From assembly GCF_007829815.1 (NCBI RefSeq), contig NZ_VIWT01000005.1, positions 248,001 to 312,000 of the forward strand: 64,000 nucleotides of DNA, in the 5' to 3' direction. How positions within the stretch are numbered: the stretch's first letter is position 1; the number at the start of each line of letters is the position of its first letter. A program made the translations under genes and the position numbers. This document shows positions 1-8,996 of the stretch, piece after piece. The stretch comes from Kitasatospora viridis (GTDB lineage: Bacteria; Actinomycetota; Actinomycetes; Streptomycetales; Streptomycetaceae). Under the pieces are notes generated by a model. It saw only the letters and a list, made by a program, of their open reading frames with translations. It did no database searches and was not told the origin of the DNA.

Positions 1-17
1 CGGTTCGGTGGGCGGGT

Positions 18-2672
18 TCACCACGGGTCGTCCTCCGATTCGCGCTGGTGGACCGTCAGGACGGCGTCCGGGCGCAGCGGGAGCAGGCAGAGCAGGCCGG
101 CGTAGCGGCCGGTGCTGGTCCACACCTCGGTGCCCTCGGCGACCTTGGCGGTTCCGGCGGCCCGTTCGATGGCGGGCCGGGCGGCGGCCGGGGCGAAGTG
201 CACCCAGCGGGCGGCGGCCGGGTCGCGGCTGAGCAGGGCCTGCTGGTCCACCGAGGTGAGCTGGACGGCGGCGGCCCGGTCGGCCAGCGGGCCGGCCGCG
301 TCGGCCACCCGGTTGGCGTCGATCCCGAGCAGCCCGGCCGGGCCGCTGCGCAGCCGGTGCGGCTGGGCGAACGGCGGGGGCGGCAGCACGCCGTGGCGGT
401 GCAGGTGGGTGCGGGCCAGTGCGAGCAGCTCGCGCACCCGCTCGGCGGTCTGCCGCTCGGCCTGCGGGCCGGTGCGGCCGCGGATCATCACGCCCCAGTA
501 CGGCTCCAGGGCCGCCACGGCCGCGTCGGCCAGGTCGCCGACCAGGGTGGTGACCAGTTCGGCGCCGCCGTCGCCGTCGTCCCGCTCCAGCCAGCGCGGG
601 CCGTTGCCGGGCGGGCGGCTCGGCAGGGCGAACGGCAGGTCGCAGGCCTGGTCGGGCGCGGGCACCGGCGCGGCAGCGCCGGCGGCGGCGGTGGGGACGG
701 TCGGGGTGGGCGCGGGCTCGTCCCACTCCTCGCCCCACCCCTCGGTGTCGAGCCAGCTTCCCCCCGTGGACTCGTCGTCGCTCCCCGGCTCGGCAGCTCC
801 GGTGTCCCCGGCCCGGTCGGTGCGGTCGGCCGCGGCCCACGGGTCGTCGCCGGTCCACGGGTCGTCAGCGGTCCACGGGTCGTCAGCGGCCCAGGGGTCG
901 CCGGCCGGCTGCTCCTCGGCGACGGCCTCCTGTTCGGCCGCCTCCTGCTCGGCGGCCCGGGCGGCCGCCCGCAGCACGCCGACCACGGCGGTGGCTGCAT
1001 CCGCGCAGTAGGTGCGCTCCTCGACCGCCCAGCAGGCCGCCGCCACCTCGGTCAACAGGGTCTCCAGGCCAACCAGTTCGGTGCGGGCCGGGGCGATCGC
1101 GCCGGCCAGTCCCCAGCGCCGCACCTCGCGCCGCCAGGAGTGCAGCAGCAGCCAGCCGGTGAGCACCAGGGCGACCAGCAGGGCGATGGCGCCGAACACC
1201 GGTGGCGGGTCGGCCAGCGCCCCGAGCAGCCCGCCGAGCAGTGCGCCCGCGAGGCCGGCCGCCGCGAGCCGCAGCGCCCGGGGCAGTCCGTCGCGCGCGG
1301 TGCCCAGCCGGTTCGCGCCCAGCAGCGCGCCGCCGCCGAGCAGCAGCGGCGCCAGCAGCGCCAGCAGCCCGAGCGGCCACGGCCAGAGCCCGCCGAGCAG
1401 CCCCGCCAGCGCGGCGAGCGGCAGCGCCGCCCCGCCGGGCACCGGCACCGGTGCGGGTGTCAGCGCCCGCCGGTGGGAGCGCTGGAGTTCGTCCAGCCGG
1501 GGTGCCAGCCGGGCGGTGGGCAGCGGTGCCACCTGGTGGGCCAGCCGGGAGAACCGCTCGGCCGCCGCGCGCAGCGGCAGTCCCTCGCCGAGCAGGCCGA
1601 GCGCGTAGCCGCGCAGGCTCTCCGCGATCCGCTCCCTGGTCACCCGGGGCGGCTCCACCTGCACGCCCAACTCGGCCAGCCGCTGGGTCAGTTCGGCGCC
1701 GGACGGGGTCAGCCCGGGGCCGCCGTCGGCGAGCGCCCGGGCGACGTACCCGCGCAGTCGGGCGAGCGCCGCCTCGGCGTCGGTCAGCGCCGCCCGGTAC
1801 TCGGTCCGGCCGGCGCCGGTGGCCAGGCCGGCCGGGCCGCCGAGCAGCTCCAGCTCCTGGGCGGCCTCGGCCAGCGACTCCTCCACCGCCGCGCGGGCCC
1901 GGGCCACCGGCCCGGCCGGGTCGCGGTGCACGGGGGCGCCACCGGCGGCGGTGGCGGCGCGCAGCTCGGTGAGCAGGGCCGGCTCGCTGGTCCTGGTCCG
2001 GGCCGGCGCGCCGGGGGCGGCCGGCTCGTTGCCGCCGGCGAACTGCTTCAGCGCCTCGCTCCAGGCCCGGGCCCGGGCCTGCGGGGCGAGGTCCTGCTCC
2101 AGCACCCGCAGGGCCGGTGCGGCCACCCCGTGGGCGCCGTCGGCGGTGCGGTCCAGCACCTCGTCGAAGAGCTCGGGCGCGAGCAGCAGGTCGACCAGCA
2201 CGGCCAGCGCGTACGGGTCGTCGGGCGCGGTCCGGGCGCCGCCGGCGGGGGCGGCGCGCAGGTCGCCGACCCAGAGCACGGCGGCCTGCGTCGAGCGCAG
2301 CAGGCCGGGGCGGCGCAGGCGGCGGGCGCCCGGCCAGCCGTCCGGCGCCTGGGCCGGCCCATCCGGTCCGTCCGACCCGTCCGGCGCCTCGCGTTCGGGC
2401 AGCGGGCCGACCAGCAGGCAGAGCAGCCGCACCCGTCCGGTCGCCTGGTAGGCGAGCAGCTGCTCGTACCAGGTCTGACGCAGCGTCAGACCGCTCGGGG
2501 TGTCCACCACGAGCACCCGGTGGTGGGTGCCGGACGGGCGCAGCGGCTCCTCCAGCGCGGCGAGCTGGTCCTCGATGGCGAACCGCAGGCCCTCGCGGTC
2601 CGCCAGGTCCCAGGGGGCGGCGCGCAGGTCGAAGCGGAGCACGGGGCCGCCGGGTTGCTGACTGGTCGTCAC
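18..2672 (-). CDS. Large membrane protein of the tubulin/VWA cluster, function unknown
   Basis: An 884-residue protein that I do not recognise as a named family. The N-terminal ~400 residues are rich in Ala, Arg and Glu and predicted helical. Two hydrophobic stretches at about residues 415-455 and 470-510 are likely membrane helices. A low-complexity acidic segment near residue 595 repeats the unit DDPW about four times before a globular C-terminal ~200 residues. The GTG start overlaps the stop of the tubulin-like gene (GTGA), with GAGGAG upstream, so the two are translationally coupled. It is the last gene of the seven-gene cluster seen here and probably provides a membrane anchor or effector for the tubulin-like protein; that role is inferred from context only. 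Confidence 0.8.
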   Translation of the reverse strand: MTTSQQPGGPVLRFDLRAAPWDLADREGLRFAIEDQLAALEEPLRPSGTHHRVLVVDTPSGLTLRQTWYEQLLAYQATGRVRLLCLLVGPLPEREAPDGSDGPDGPAQAPDGWPGARRLRRPGLLRSTQAAVLWVGDLRAAPAGGARTAPDDPYALAVLVDLLLAPELFDEVLDRTADGAHGVAAPALRVLEQDLAPQARARAWSEALKQFAGGNEPAAPGAPARTRTSEPALLTELRAATAAGGAPVHRDPAGPVARARAAVEESLAEAAQELELLGGPAGLATGAGRTEYRAALTDAEAALARLRGYVARALADGGPGLTPSGAELTQRLAELGVQVEPPRVTRERIAESLRGYALGLLGEGLPLRAAAERFSRLAHQVAPLPTARLAPRLDELQRSHRRALTPAPVPVPGGAALPLAALAGLLGGLWPWPLGLLALLAPLLLGGGALLGANRLGTARDGLPRALRLAAAGLAGALLGGLLGALADPPPVFGAIALLVALVLTGWLLLHSWRREVRRWGLAGAIAPARTELVGLETLLTEVAAACWAVEERTYCADAATAVVGVLRAAARAAEQEAAEQEAVAEEQPAGDPWAADDPWTADDPWTGDDPWAAADRTDRAGDTGAAEPGSDDESTGGSWLDTEGWGEEWDEPAPTPTVPTAAAGAAAPVPAPDQACDLPFALPSRPPGNGPRWLERDDGDGGAELVTTLVGDLADAAVAALEPYWGVMIRGRTGPQAERQTAERVRELLALARTHLHRHGVLPPPPFAQPHRLRSGPAGLLGIDANRVADAAGPLADRAAAVQLTSVDQQALLSRDPAAARWVHFAPAAARPAIERAAGTAKVAEGTEVWTSTGRYAGLLCLLPLRPDAVLTVHQRESEDDPW

Positions 2673-5600
2673 CGCTCCTCACCGCCCCAGCCGTTCTCCA
2701 GCTCCCAGTCGTCGGTGCCGGGCTCGATCCGGGAGGAGCCGTGATCACCGGAGGAGCCGTAGTCGCGGGCACGGGTGTCCGGCCCGTCGAATCCCGGCGC
2801 CCGCCCGGCGGGTTCCTCCGGCACGCCCACCGTGCCGAACTCCTCGCCGGTCGACCGCCGGGCGGGCTCCGGCTCCCGGGCGGCCGGCGGGCGGCCGAGG
2901 GTGATCGCCTCCAGCAGGGTGCGCAGGGTCGGCTGGGCGGCCTTGCGGTCGGTGAACCTGAGGTCCAGTGCGGCCGGCAGGGTCTCGCGCCAGAACTGCA
3001 GCAGCGGTTCCACCCAGCCGTCGATCCGGGCGCCGTCCCGCTCGCGCCGCTCCGCGAGCAGCCGCAGCTGGTGCGGCGCGATCTCCTCCACCAGCTTGAC
3101 GAAGAGCGGGTGCGGCTTGCTGCCGGACCGGTTGAGGTCGACCGGCTGGGCGGTCATCAGCTCCTGGCAGAAGAACTGCACGTTCCGCTCGCCGTCCAGC
3201 ACCGTCCAGCGCTCGTAGACCCGCAGCAGCTCGGCCCAGCTGGAGATGCCGTCCGGGTAGGAGCCCAGGCGCAGCCAGACGCCGGGGGTGTCCGGCCCGT
3301 CCTCCGGGAAGAGCCGCACCCGGATCCGCTCCGGCGACTCCTCGGTGCCCTCCAACACGTCCACCTGGCCGTTCCACAGGGCGCAGAGCAGCCGGTGCAG
3401 GATCGCCTGCCGGTCCGTCTCGGTGCTGATCAGCCAGTCGTCCTGGTGGCCGAGGCGCTGGCGCCAGCGCAGCACGTCCTCGGAGCGCTCGGAGTCCTTG
3501 GCGATCGCCCACTGCCGCAGCACCTCGCGGGCCTCCGGCACCTGGGTGAGGCTCATCTGACTGCGGAACAGCACCACGGTGATCGACTCGGTCTCCACGC
3601 TGCGGAACTGCACCGTCATCCGGGGGTCCCGGGGCAGCGGCAGCACCTTGCGCAGGAAGGTCTCCACCTCGTCGGTGGACTTGACCCGCGGGTAGACCAC
3701 CAGCACCTTGAGCGGCCCGCTGCCCTGCGGGGTGAAGCCGGCCGGCAGCAGCCCGCGCAGCTTGCCGTCGAACTGCTCCCGGGCCTGCCGGGAGACCTGC
3801 TCGCCGGCCTCCGGGTCGCCGGCCGCCGCGGCCAGCAGCACGCTCATCGAGGGCAGCAGCGGCAGCTCCTCCAGCAGCCGCCCGCTCTCCGCGAAGAGCC
3901 GCCGGACCGCCGCCTCCAGCTGGCCCTTGACGCCGGCGACCGAGCCGTCGGGGTCGCGCAGGCTGCGCTGGTGGGCCCGCTGCCAGGCCGGCCCGTCGAC
4001 CATCCGCAGCACCAGGTCGGCCTCCCGGGCGGTCTCCGGCAGGCCCTCGCGCATGATCAGGCGGGCCGTCAGGTCCTCGTAGAAGTGCCGAAGGTCGCGC
4101 TGCGGCGGCAGCAGGTAGGAGACGCCGGTGCGGTCCGAGTAGAGGGTGATCGACTGGTCCCGGAAGGCGCGCCGCTCGGCCTCGGCGAACCGCTGGAAGG
4201 CGGACACCAGGCGGGCCGCCTCGGCCCGGGCGCCGCGCGCGGTCTGCTCCCAGCGCGGCTGCTGGGCCCGCCAGCCCTCGTGCCAGATCACCCGGGTGCG
4301 CCAGCGGTACCAGCGCTCCTGGGCGTTCAGCGCGGTGCGCACCTCCTCGTCGCCCCAGCGGGCCTGGGCCAGCCCGGCCAGCCGGCGGCGGATCCGCGGC
4401 GCGTTCGGCGGCTGGCCGTGCACCCCGGCGGGCGCGGCCGGCATCACGGCCCGGCTCTCCAGCATCCGCAGGAAGCCGAGCCGGCCGATCTCGCTGCCGT
4501 CCTGCGGGTCGCCGTTCAGCGCGCGGTCGAGCAGGAACGGGTCGCCGTGCTGGAGCAGCCGCTCGATCGCCCGGCGCGGGTTGAAGGAGCCGGCCAGGTC
4601 GGCGGTGCGCTGGGACACCCGGCGCTGCAGGTCGTCGAGTTGGGCCAGCATGTCGCTCAGCCGGGTGGCCAGCGCGGCCTCGATCGCGGCGCCGCCGCGC
4701 GGCAGCGGGTCGGGGAGCGGGATCGGCAGTGCCTCGCGGCGCAGCAGCTCCTCCAGGCCGGAGTCCACGAAGGCCTGGGTGACCAGCTGTTCGAGCGGCA
4801 CGGCCGGCGGGCGGGCGTGGTCGCCGAGCTGCTCGACCGCGTTGCGCAGCACCCGGCCGGAGATCAGCGAGGCCAGTTCGTCCATCGGCGCGGTCACCGA
4901 GGCGACCAGGCTGGTGGAGACGCCCTGCCGGCCGATCCCGGAGGCGGCCGGCGAGGCGCGGCGCACGCTCTCGTTGATGAAGCTGGCGGCGAAGGTCTGC
5001 GAGTCGTCGTCCACCCGGGCCGGGCCGCGGCCGTCGCCGAGTTCGGTGCCGATCAGCGACATCATCAGCGAGACGATCGAGCGGCGCAGGTCCTCCGGTT
5101 CGATGCCGGCGGTGCGGCTGAACAGGAAGGCGGTGGGCACCGTGCCGGAGCGCAGCCGGATCGGGGCCAGCTCGGGGTAGTGGATCCGCAGGGCGGAGTC
5201 CTGTTCCAGCTCCAGGCCCACGTCCGGTCCGGCGGTCGGCGCGTTCTGCTCGTCGACCAGCCGGAACAGGTCCACCAGCGCCCGGGCGGAGTTGAGTTCG
5301 GCCTCCCGCCCGCCACCGCCGGCCTGCGGGAAGGCGGAGGGCATCACCACCAGCGGGTAGATCTTGGCGCCGGCGTACCCCTTCTCCTGGAAGGCGTGGC
5401 TGATCAGGTGCAGGTAGTCCAGGAAGATGCCGGAGCCGGTGCCGCCGGCCACCGAGAAGGCCACGAACACGTCGCAGCCGGTGAGTTCGCCGCCGCCGAG
5501 CTGCCCGAGCACGCCGGCCGAGCGGGCGATCGCGTCGATCGCCCGGTCCAGCGGCTCCAGCACCGGGCGCGGCCCGTTGCTCAGCGTGGCGAAGAGCGCG

Positions 5601-6034
5601 GCCCGTCCGACGGTGGGCAGTTGGCCGGCGCCGCTGCGCAGCGGGGCGACCCGGGGCTCGCCGTCGCGCGGCGGCAGCCAGGTGCCGGTCTCCTTGTGCT
5701 GGCGGGCCCGGAGCATCTTGGTGACCTCCGGCGAGCTGTCGAACTCCAGCCGGGGCAGCAGGTCGTGGGTGATGTGCGAGGTGCGGCGGTAGGCCGCGCG
5801 CAGCGACTGGTCGACGGTGTTGACCGGCACCCGGGACAGGTCGGCCTCGCTGTAGTCGGCGTAGACGAACTGCAGGCAGTCCGGCAGTTGGTAGGGCTGG
5901 AGCCCGCCGAGGTGGCTCAGCGCGCTGCCGTCCGGTCCGCAGAGTTCGGCGCGCAGCCGGCGTTCGAGCTCCGCACCGACCAGGGTGCCGGTGCCGCCCA
6001 GGCCGACGAAGAGCATCGGCTGGAAGATCTTCAT
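2669..6034 (-). CDS. Tubulin-like GTPase (Tubulin_2-type) protein
   Basis: A 1121-residue protein. The N-terminus has a Rossmann-type glycine loop (GLGGTGT, about residues 11-17). A canonical tubulin/FtsZ signature GGTGSG lies near residue 198, inside FSVAGGTGSG, and is the phosphate-binding T4 loop. The rest is a long, mostly helical extension not found in FtsZ. Large bacterial proteins of this kind are known as tubulin-like domain proteins, often next to VWA proteins. The ATG start is preceded by AAGAGGCGG. The gene lies 49 bp after the VWA gene and overlaps the next gene by 4 bp. It could form GTP-dependent filaments or a scaffold; polymerisation is not shown by sequence. Confidence 0.88.
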   Translation of the reverse strand: MKIFQPMLFVGLGGTGTLVGAELERRLRAELCGPDGSALSHLGGLQPYQLPDCLQFVYADYSEADLSRVPVNTVDQSLRAAYRRTSHITHDLLPRLEFDSSPEVTKMLRARQHKETGTWLPPRDGEPRVAPLRSGAGQLPTVGRAALFATLSNGPRPVLEPLDRAIDAIARSAGVLGQLGGGELTGCDVFVAFSVAGGTGSGIFLDYLHLISHAFQEKGYAGAKIYPLVVMPSAFPQAGGGGREAELNSARALVDLFRLVDEQNAPTAGPDVGLELEQDSALRIHYPELAPIRLRSGTVPTAFLFSRTAGIEPEDLRRSIVSLMMSLIGTELGDGRGPARVDDDSQTFAASFINESVRRASPAASGIGRQGVSTSLVASVTAPMDELASLISGRVLRNAVEQLGDHARPPAVPLEQLVTQAFVDSGLEELLRREALPIPLPDPLPRGGAAIEAALATRLSDMLAQLDDLQRRVSQRTADLAGSFNPRRAIERLLQHGDPFLLDRALNGDPQDGSEIGRLGFLRMLESRAVMPAAPAGVHGQPPNAPRIRRRLAGLAQARWGDEEVRTALNAQERWYRWRTRVIWHEGWRAQQPRWEQTARGARAEAARLVSAFQRFAEAERRAFRDQSITLYSDRTGVSYLLPPQRDLRHFYEDLTARLIMREGLPETAREADLVLRMVDGPAWQRAHQRSLRDPDGSVAGVKGQLEAAVRRLFAESGRLLEELPLLPSMSVLLAAAAGDPEAGEQVSRQAREQFDGKLRGLLPAGFTPQGSGPLKVLVVYPRVKSTDEVETFLRKVLPLPRDPRMTVQFRSVETESITVVLFRSQMSLTQVPEAREVLRQWAIAKDSERSEDVLRWRQRLGHQDDWLISTETDRQAILHRLLCALWNGQVDVLEGTEESPERIRVRLFPEDGPDTPGVWLRLGSYPDGISSWAELLRVYERWTVLDGERNVQFFCQELMTAQPVDLNRSGSKPHPLFVKLVEEIAPHQLRLLAERRERDGARIDGWVEPLLQFWRETLPAALDLRFTDRKAAQPTLRTLLEAITLGRPPAAREPEPARRSTGEEFGTVGVPEEPAGRAPGFDGPDTRARDYGSSGDHGSSRIEPGTDDWELENGWGGEER

Positions 6035-6083
6035 GGTTCCGCCTCTTGGCAGTTGGGGTGGTTGGTCGGGTCGGAGGGACGGG

Positions 6084-8348
6084 TCAGAGCAGGCCCTCGT
6101 CCGTGTCGATCGGTGGTGGGGCGGCGGACCGGCTCTCGGCCAGGTCCAGCGCCAGGCCGTTGGCGAGCGCCACCGGTTGGCCGGGCAGCACCCGTCCGCC
6201 GGGCCGGCCGCGCTCCTCCAGCACCGCTCCGCCGTCGCGGTGGCGCTGCACCCGGTAGGCGCCGCCGGTGCGGTTGACGATCTGCGGGAACGGGCTGCGC
6301 GGTTCGAGGATGTCGAACTCGAACCAGCCGTGCGGGCCGTTGCGGGCCGCGCGGCGGACCACCTCCTGGCCCTCGGCGTCGCGCAGCACCAGCACCAGGC
6401 CGACCGGCCGGCGGCTGATCGCGCCGTGCCGGAACACGGCCGTGGCCGCCAGCAGCAGGGCGGTCAGCAGCAGCGCGCCCGCCAGCAGGTACCACTGGTA
6501 CTGCTGGACGAAGCTCGGCCGGGGCGTGACGGTCAGCGCGATCGAGGGATCGGCCAGCGGCCGGCCCTGGTCGGTGGTGTCCAGCACCACCAGCTTTCCG
6601 CCCAACCGGGCTGATCCGCCGTCCAGTTGACGCCCGAAGGCAACTCGGGAGCCGACCAGCAGCGCGATCCGGAACACCGGCGAGCTGCCCGGCGCGACGG
6701 TGACCTGGGCGGGGGAGGGGGTGAGCAGTCCGCCGGCCAGGTCCTCGGCCCGCAGGGCCAGGGTGTGCGGCACCTGGTCGCCGTTGTGCACGGCGAGGGT
6801 GGCGGTGAGGTGGTCGCCGGGGTGCGCGGAGCCGGTCGGCGGGGTCAGCGCCGCGCTCAGCAGGTTCACCGGTGGTGCCACCATGCTTCCCTCGGCGCGG
6901 TCCTGATCGGCCGTCAGTCCGGGTGAGGTGAGGGTCTCGGTCACGTTCAGCCGGCCGGTGGCGCCGGTCGGCACGGTCACCTTGCCGGTGAAGCTGCCGT
7001 TCCTGGTGCCGGGGACGGCGTCGGTCAGTGGGATCGGCACGGGGGAGAACCCGTCACCGGTCAACTGGGCGGTGATGCCCAGCTGTTGCAGGTCCTGCTG
7101 GTCGGTGACGGCGAAGCCGTCGCGGGTCTGCAGCCGGACCGTCACGGTCACCGGCGCGCCGGCCGCGGGTGAGGGCGGGTCCATGGTGATCGAGCTGCGC
7201 AGCTCGCCGTGCCAGAGCACGCTGACCGTGGCGAGTTGGCCGCGGTGGCCGTCCGGCGCGTCCAGGTGGATCCGCCAGGTGCCCGGCGCCGGGTCGGTGA
7301 TCCGCAGGGACTCCACCGACTGGCCCTGCCCGGCGAGTTCGAAGTGCGAGCCGTAGGCGTCGCCGGTGCCGGTGATCTGGTGGCCCTGCGGGTCGTAGTA
7401 GGTCGCGGTGACCGCCGGGTCGCCCTTGTCCACCACGATGCTGCCGACGGTGGCCAGCGGGGAGATCCGCACCGACAGGTCGACCGGCGGGTGGCCGCTG
7501 GTGCCGGTGGTGCTCTGCAGGCAGTGCGCGGCGGCGAAGGCGGTCTGCAGGGCGGCGCCGACCGCGGCCGAGTCCGGCACCAGGGTGGCCCGGGGCTTGG
7601 CGTCCGGCAGGTCGACGCACCCGTTCTGGTAGCCCGAAGCCGCCATCAGGTTCAGCTCGTTCTGGTCCGCGTCGGAGCCGAAGCCGAGCGGCCGCACCTG
7701 CACCTTGGCGTCGGCCGCGTGCTGCAGCTCCGTCACCAGGGCCTGCTGGGCGTTCTGCTGACGGTGCGCCTGGTCGCCGTACTGCGGGCTGTTCGGCACG
7801 TCCAACTTCCCGTCGGTGAGCAGGAAGAGCACGCGCGGGGTGGTGGGGTCGGTGTTCGTGGTGAGCAGGCTGACGGCCTGGGAGACCGCGGCCGGGAAGT
7901 CGGTGTCCCAGCCCTCGCTCTGCTGCCGGCCGCGCAACTGCCCCGCGCAGCCGCCGAGGTTGTCGCGCCCGGCGGTGTCCAGCGCGGTGGGCGGGCAGAC
8001 CACGTCCACCGCGTGCTGGTCCGGCGTGTTGGAGCTGGCGAAGCCGAGCACGGCGACGGTGGAGGCGGGGGAGACGTCGCCGAGCGCGATCCGCAGCGCC
8101 GCGTCCTTCTCCTGGGCCATCTCGTCGGGTTGGATGCTGCCCGACTCGTCCACCGCCACCACGTAGTTGACGGGCCCGATCGGTGCGGGTGGCGCGGCCG
8201 GCGTGCCGTCGGCGCCGGCCGGGCCGGCCCCGGCGGTCAGCGGCGCGAGCGCGAGCACGGCGGCGGCGAGCAGTGCGGCGGCCCGCCGCACGCGGTGGCG
8301 GGCGGCCGGGGCCCGCCGCAGGACGGTCGGGGGCTCCAGGTGTCCCAC
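6084..8348 (-). CDS. Secreted/membrane-anchored VWA-domain protein
   Basis: A 754-residue protein. It has an Arg-rich N-terminus followed by a hydrophobic signal segment (about residues 22-45). The VWA domain has a MIDAS motif DESGS (DxSxS) at about residues 67-71 and a later TDG-type loop (LLTDGK). The middle region reads as beta-sandwich repeats. A single membrane helix lies near residues 615-635, followed by a cytoplasmic domain of about 110 residues. This topology suggests an extracellular metal-dependent adhesion or sensor domain linked to the cytoplasm. The GTG start has GAGGAG 7 nt upstream. It lies between the DUF5706-like gene and the tubulin-like gene. Confidence 0.88.
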   Translation of the reverse strand: MGHLEPPTVLRRAPAARHRVRRAAALLAAAVLALAPLTAGAGPAGADGTPAAPPAPIGPVNYVVAVDESGSIQPDEMAQEKDAALRIALGDVSPASTVAVLGFASSNTPDQHAVDVVCPPTALDTAGRDNLGGCAGQLRGRQQSEGWDTDFPAAVSQAVSLLTTNTDPTTPRVLFLLTDGKLDVPNSPQYGDQAHRQQNAQQALVTELQHAADAKVQVRPLGFGSDADQNELNLMAASGYQNGCVDLPDAKPRATLVPDSAAVGAALQTAFAAAHCLQSTTGTSGHPPVDLSVRISPLATVGSIVVDKGDPAVTATYYDPQGHQITGTGDAYGSHFELAGQGQSVESLRITDPAPGTWRIHLDAPDGHRGQLATVSVLWHGELRSSITMDPPSPAAGAPVTVTVRLQTRDGFAVTDQQDLQQLGITAQLTGDGFSPVPIPLTDAVPGTRNGSFTGKVTVPTGATGRLNVTETLTSPGLTADQDRAEGSMVAPPVNLLSAALTPPTGSAHPGDHLTATLAVHNGDQVPHTLALRAEDLAGGLLTPSPAQVTVAPGSSPVFRIALLVGSRVAFGRQLDGGSARLGGKLVVLDTTDQGRPLADPSIALTVTPRPSFVQQYQWYLLAGALLLTALLLAATAVFRHGAISRRPVGLVLVLRDAEGQEVVRRAARNGPHGWFEFDILEPRSPFPQIVNRTGGAYRVQRHRDGGAVLEERGRPGGRVLPGQPVALANGLALDLAESRSAAPPPIDTDEGLL

Positions 8349-8357
8349 GTTGGCTCC

Positions 8358-8417
8358 TCGGATGTGCGGATGTGCGGGTGTGTGGGTGTGCAGGTGTGTG
8401 GATGCGCGGGTGCGTGG
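8358..8417. repeat. TG-rich degenerate tandem repeat between effector and VWA genes
   Basis: The 84-bp gap between the DUF5706-like gene and the VWA gene is filled by irregular GTGTG/GATGCGG-type units (alternating gtgtgg, gtgcgg, gatgcg). This stands out from the GC-balanced coding DNA around it. It may be slippage-prone. I see no hairpin or promoter in it. Confidence 0.6.
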
Positions 8418-8432
8418 GCGGTTCGGGGGCGG

Positions 8433-8996
8433 CTACCTGCCGAGCAGCAGGCCGGCCACGGTGAGCAGGGCGCCGGGGGCCAGCAGGGCGACCGACCGGC
8501 GGATCAGGCGGTACTTGGCGGCGAGGATGGCGCTGACGTCCACTGCCTGCACCAGTAGCCAGGCCAGCGGGTCGCGGGCCGCCTCGACCACCAGGGCGGT
8601 GAGGACCCGTGGGTCGCGGGTGCCGAGCAGGTCGCCGAAGTAGGTGGCGGCGGTGGGCGGTACGGGACCGGGCGGGCCGCCGGCGGGCCGGGCGGGCGCG
8701 GGGCGCAGCGTGCCGGTGCGCGGCAGCACCGCGCGGACCAGCGCCCAGGCGCCGGCCGCCCAGAGCGCGCCGCCGACCGAGAGCAGGACGGTGGCGGGCG
8801 CGGCGGGCCAGCCGTCCGTGTGGTGGTCCAGCAGCAGTGCGGGCAGGGCCAGGGCGGTGGAGAGCAGCACGGCGGCCTTGGTGTCGGCGCGCCCGATGTC
8901 CTCGCGCACGGTGGCCAGCAGGCGCTCGGCCACCTCCCGGGGGTCCAGGGCCGGGCTGATGACGGGAGCGGCCGGGATGGCGGGGTCGGTGCTCAT
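8433..8996 (-). CDS. Pycsar-effector-like (DUF5706-type) membrane protein
   Basis: A 187-residue protein. A longer open frame exists upstream, but the ATG at 8996 forms an ATGA overlap with the preceding gene and is the credible start. After a soluble N-terminus comes ERLLATVREDIGRADTKAAVLLSTALALPALL, with the R-A-D-T-K-A motif and first membrane helix typical of DUF5706/PycTM effectors. A second helix (LLSVGGALWAAGAWALV), a YFGDLL segment, a soluble helical part and a C-terminal K-Y-R-L-I-R-R plus hydrophobic helix follow. In known Pycsar systems such a protein is activated by cCMP or cUMP and damages the membrane. A nucleotidyl cyclase is encoded four genes upstream in the same direction. 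The family call is from motif memory, not a search. Confidence 0.72.
   Translation of the reverse strand: MSTDPAIPAAPVISPALDPREVAERLLATVREDIGRADTKAAVLLSTALALPALLLDHHTDGWPAAPATVLLSVGGALWAAGAWALVRAVLPRTGTLRPAPARPAGGPPGPVPPTAATYFGDLLGTRDPRVLTALVVEAARDPLAWLLVQAVDVSAILAAKYRLIRRSVALLAPGALLTVAGLLLGR

Noticed and set aside
48..6277. Very long plus-strand open frames (898 and 1386 codons) opposite the tubulin cluster
   Set aside because: They are antisense shadows in GC-rich DNA, with low-complexity Gly/Arg/Pro/Gln composition. The minus-strand frames have domain motifs and ribosome sites.
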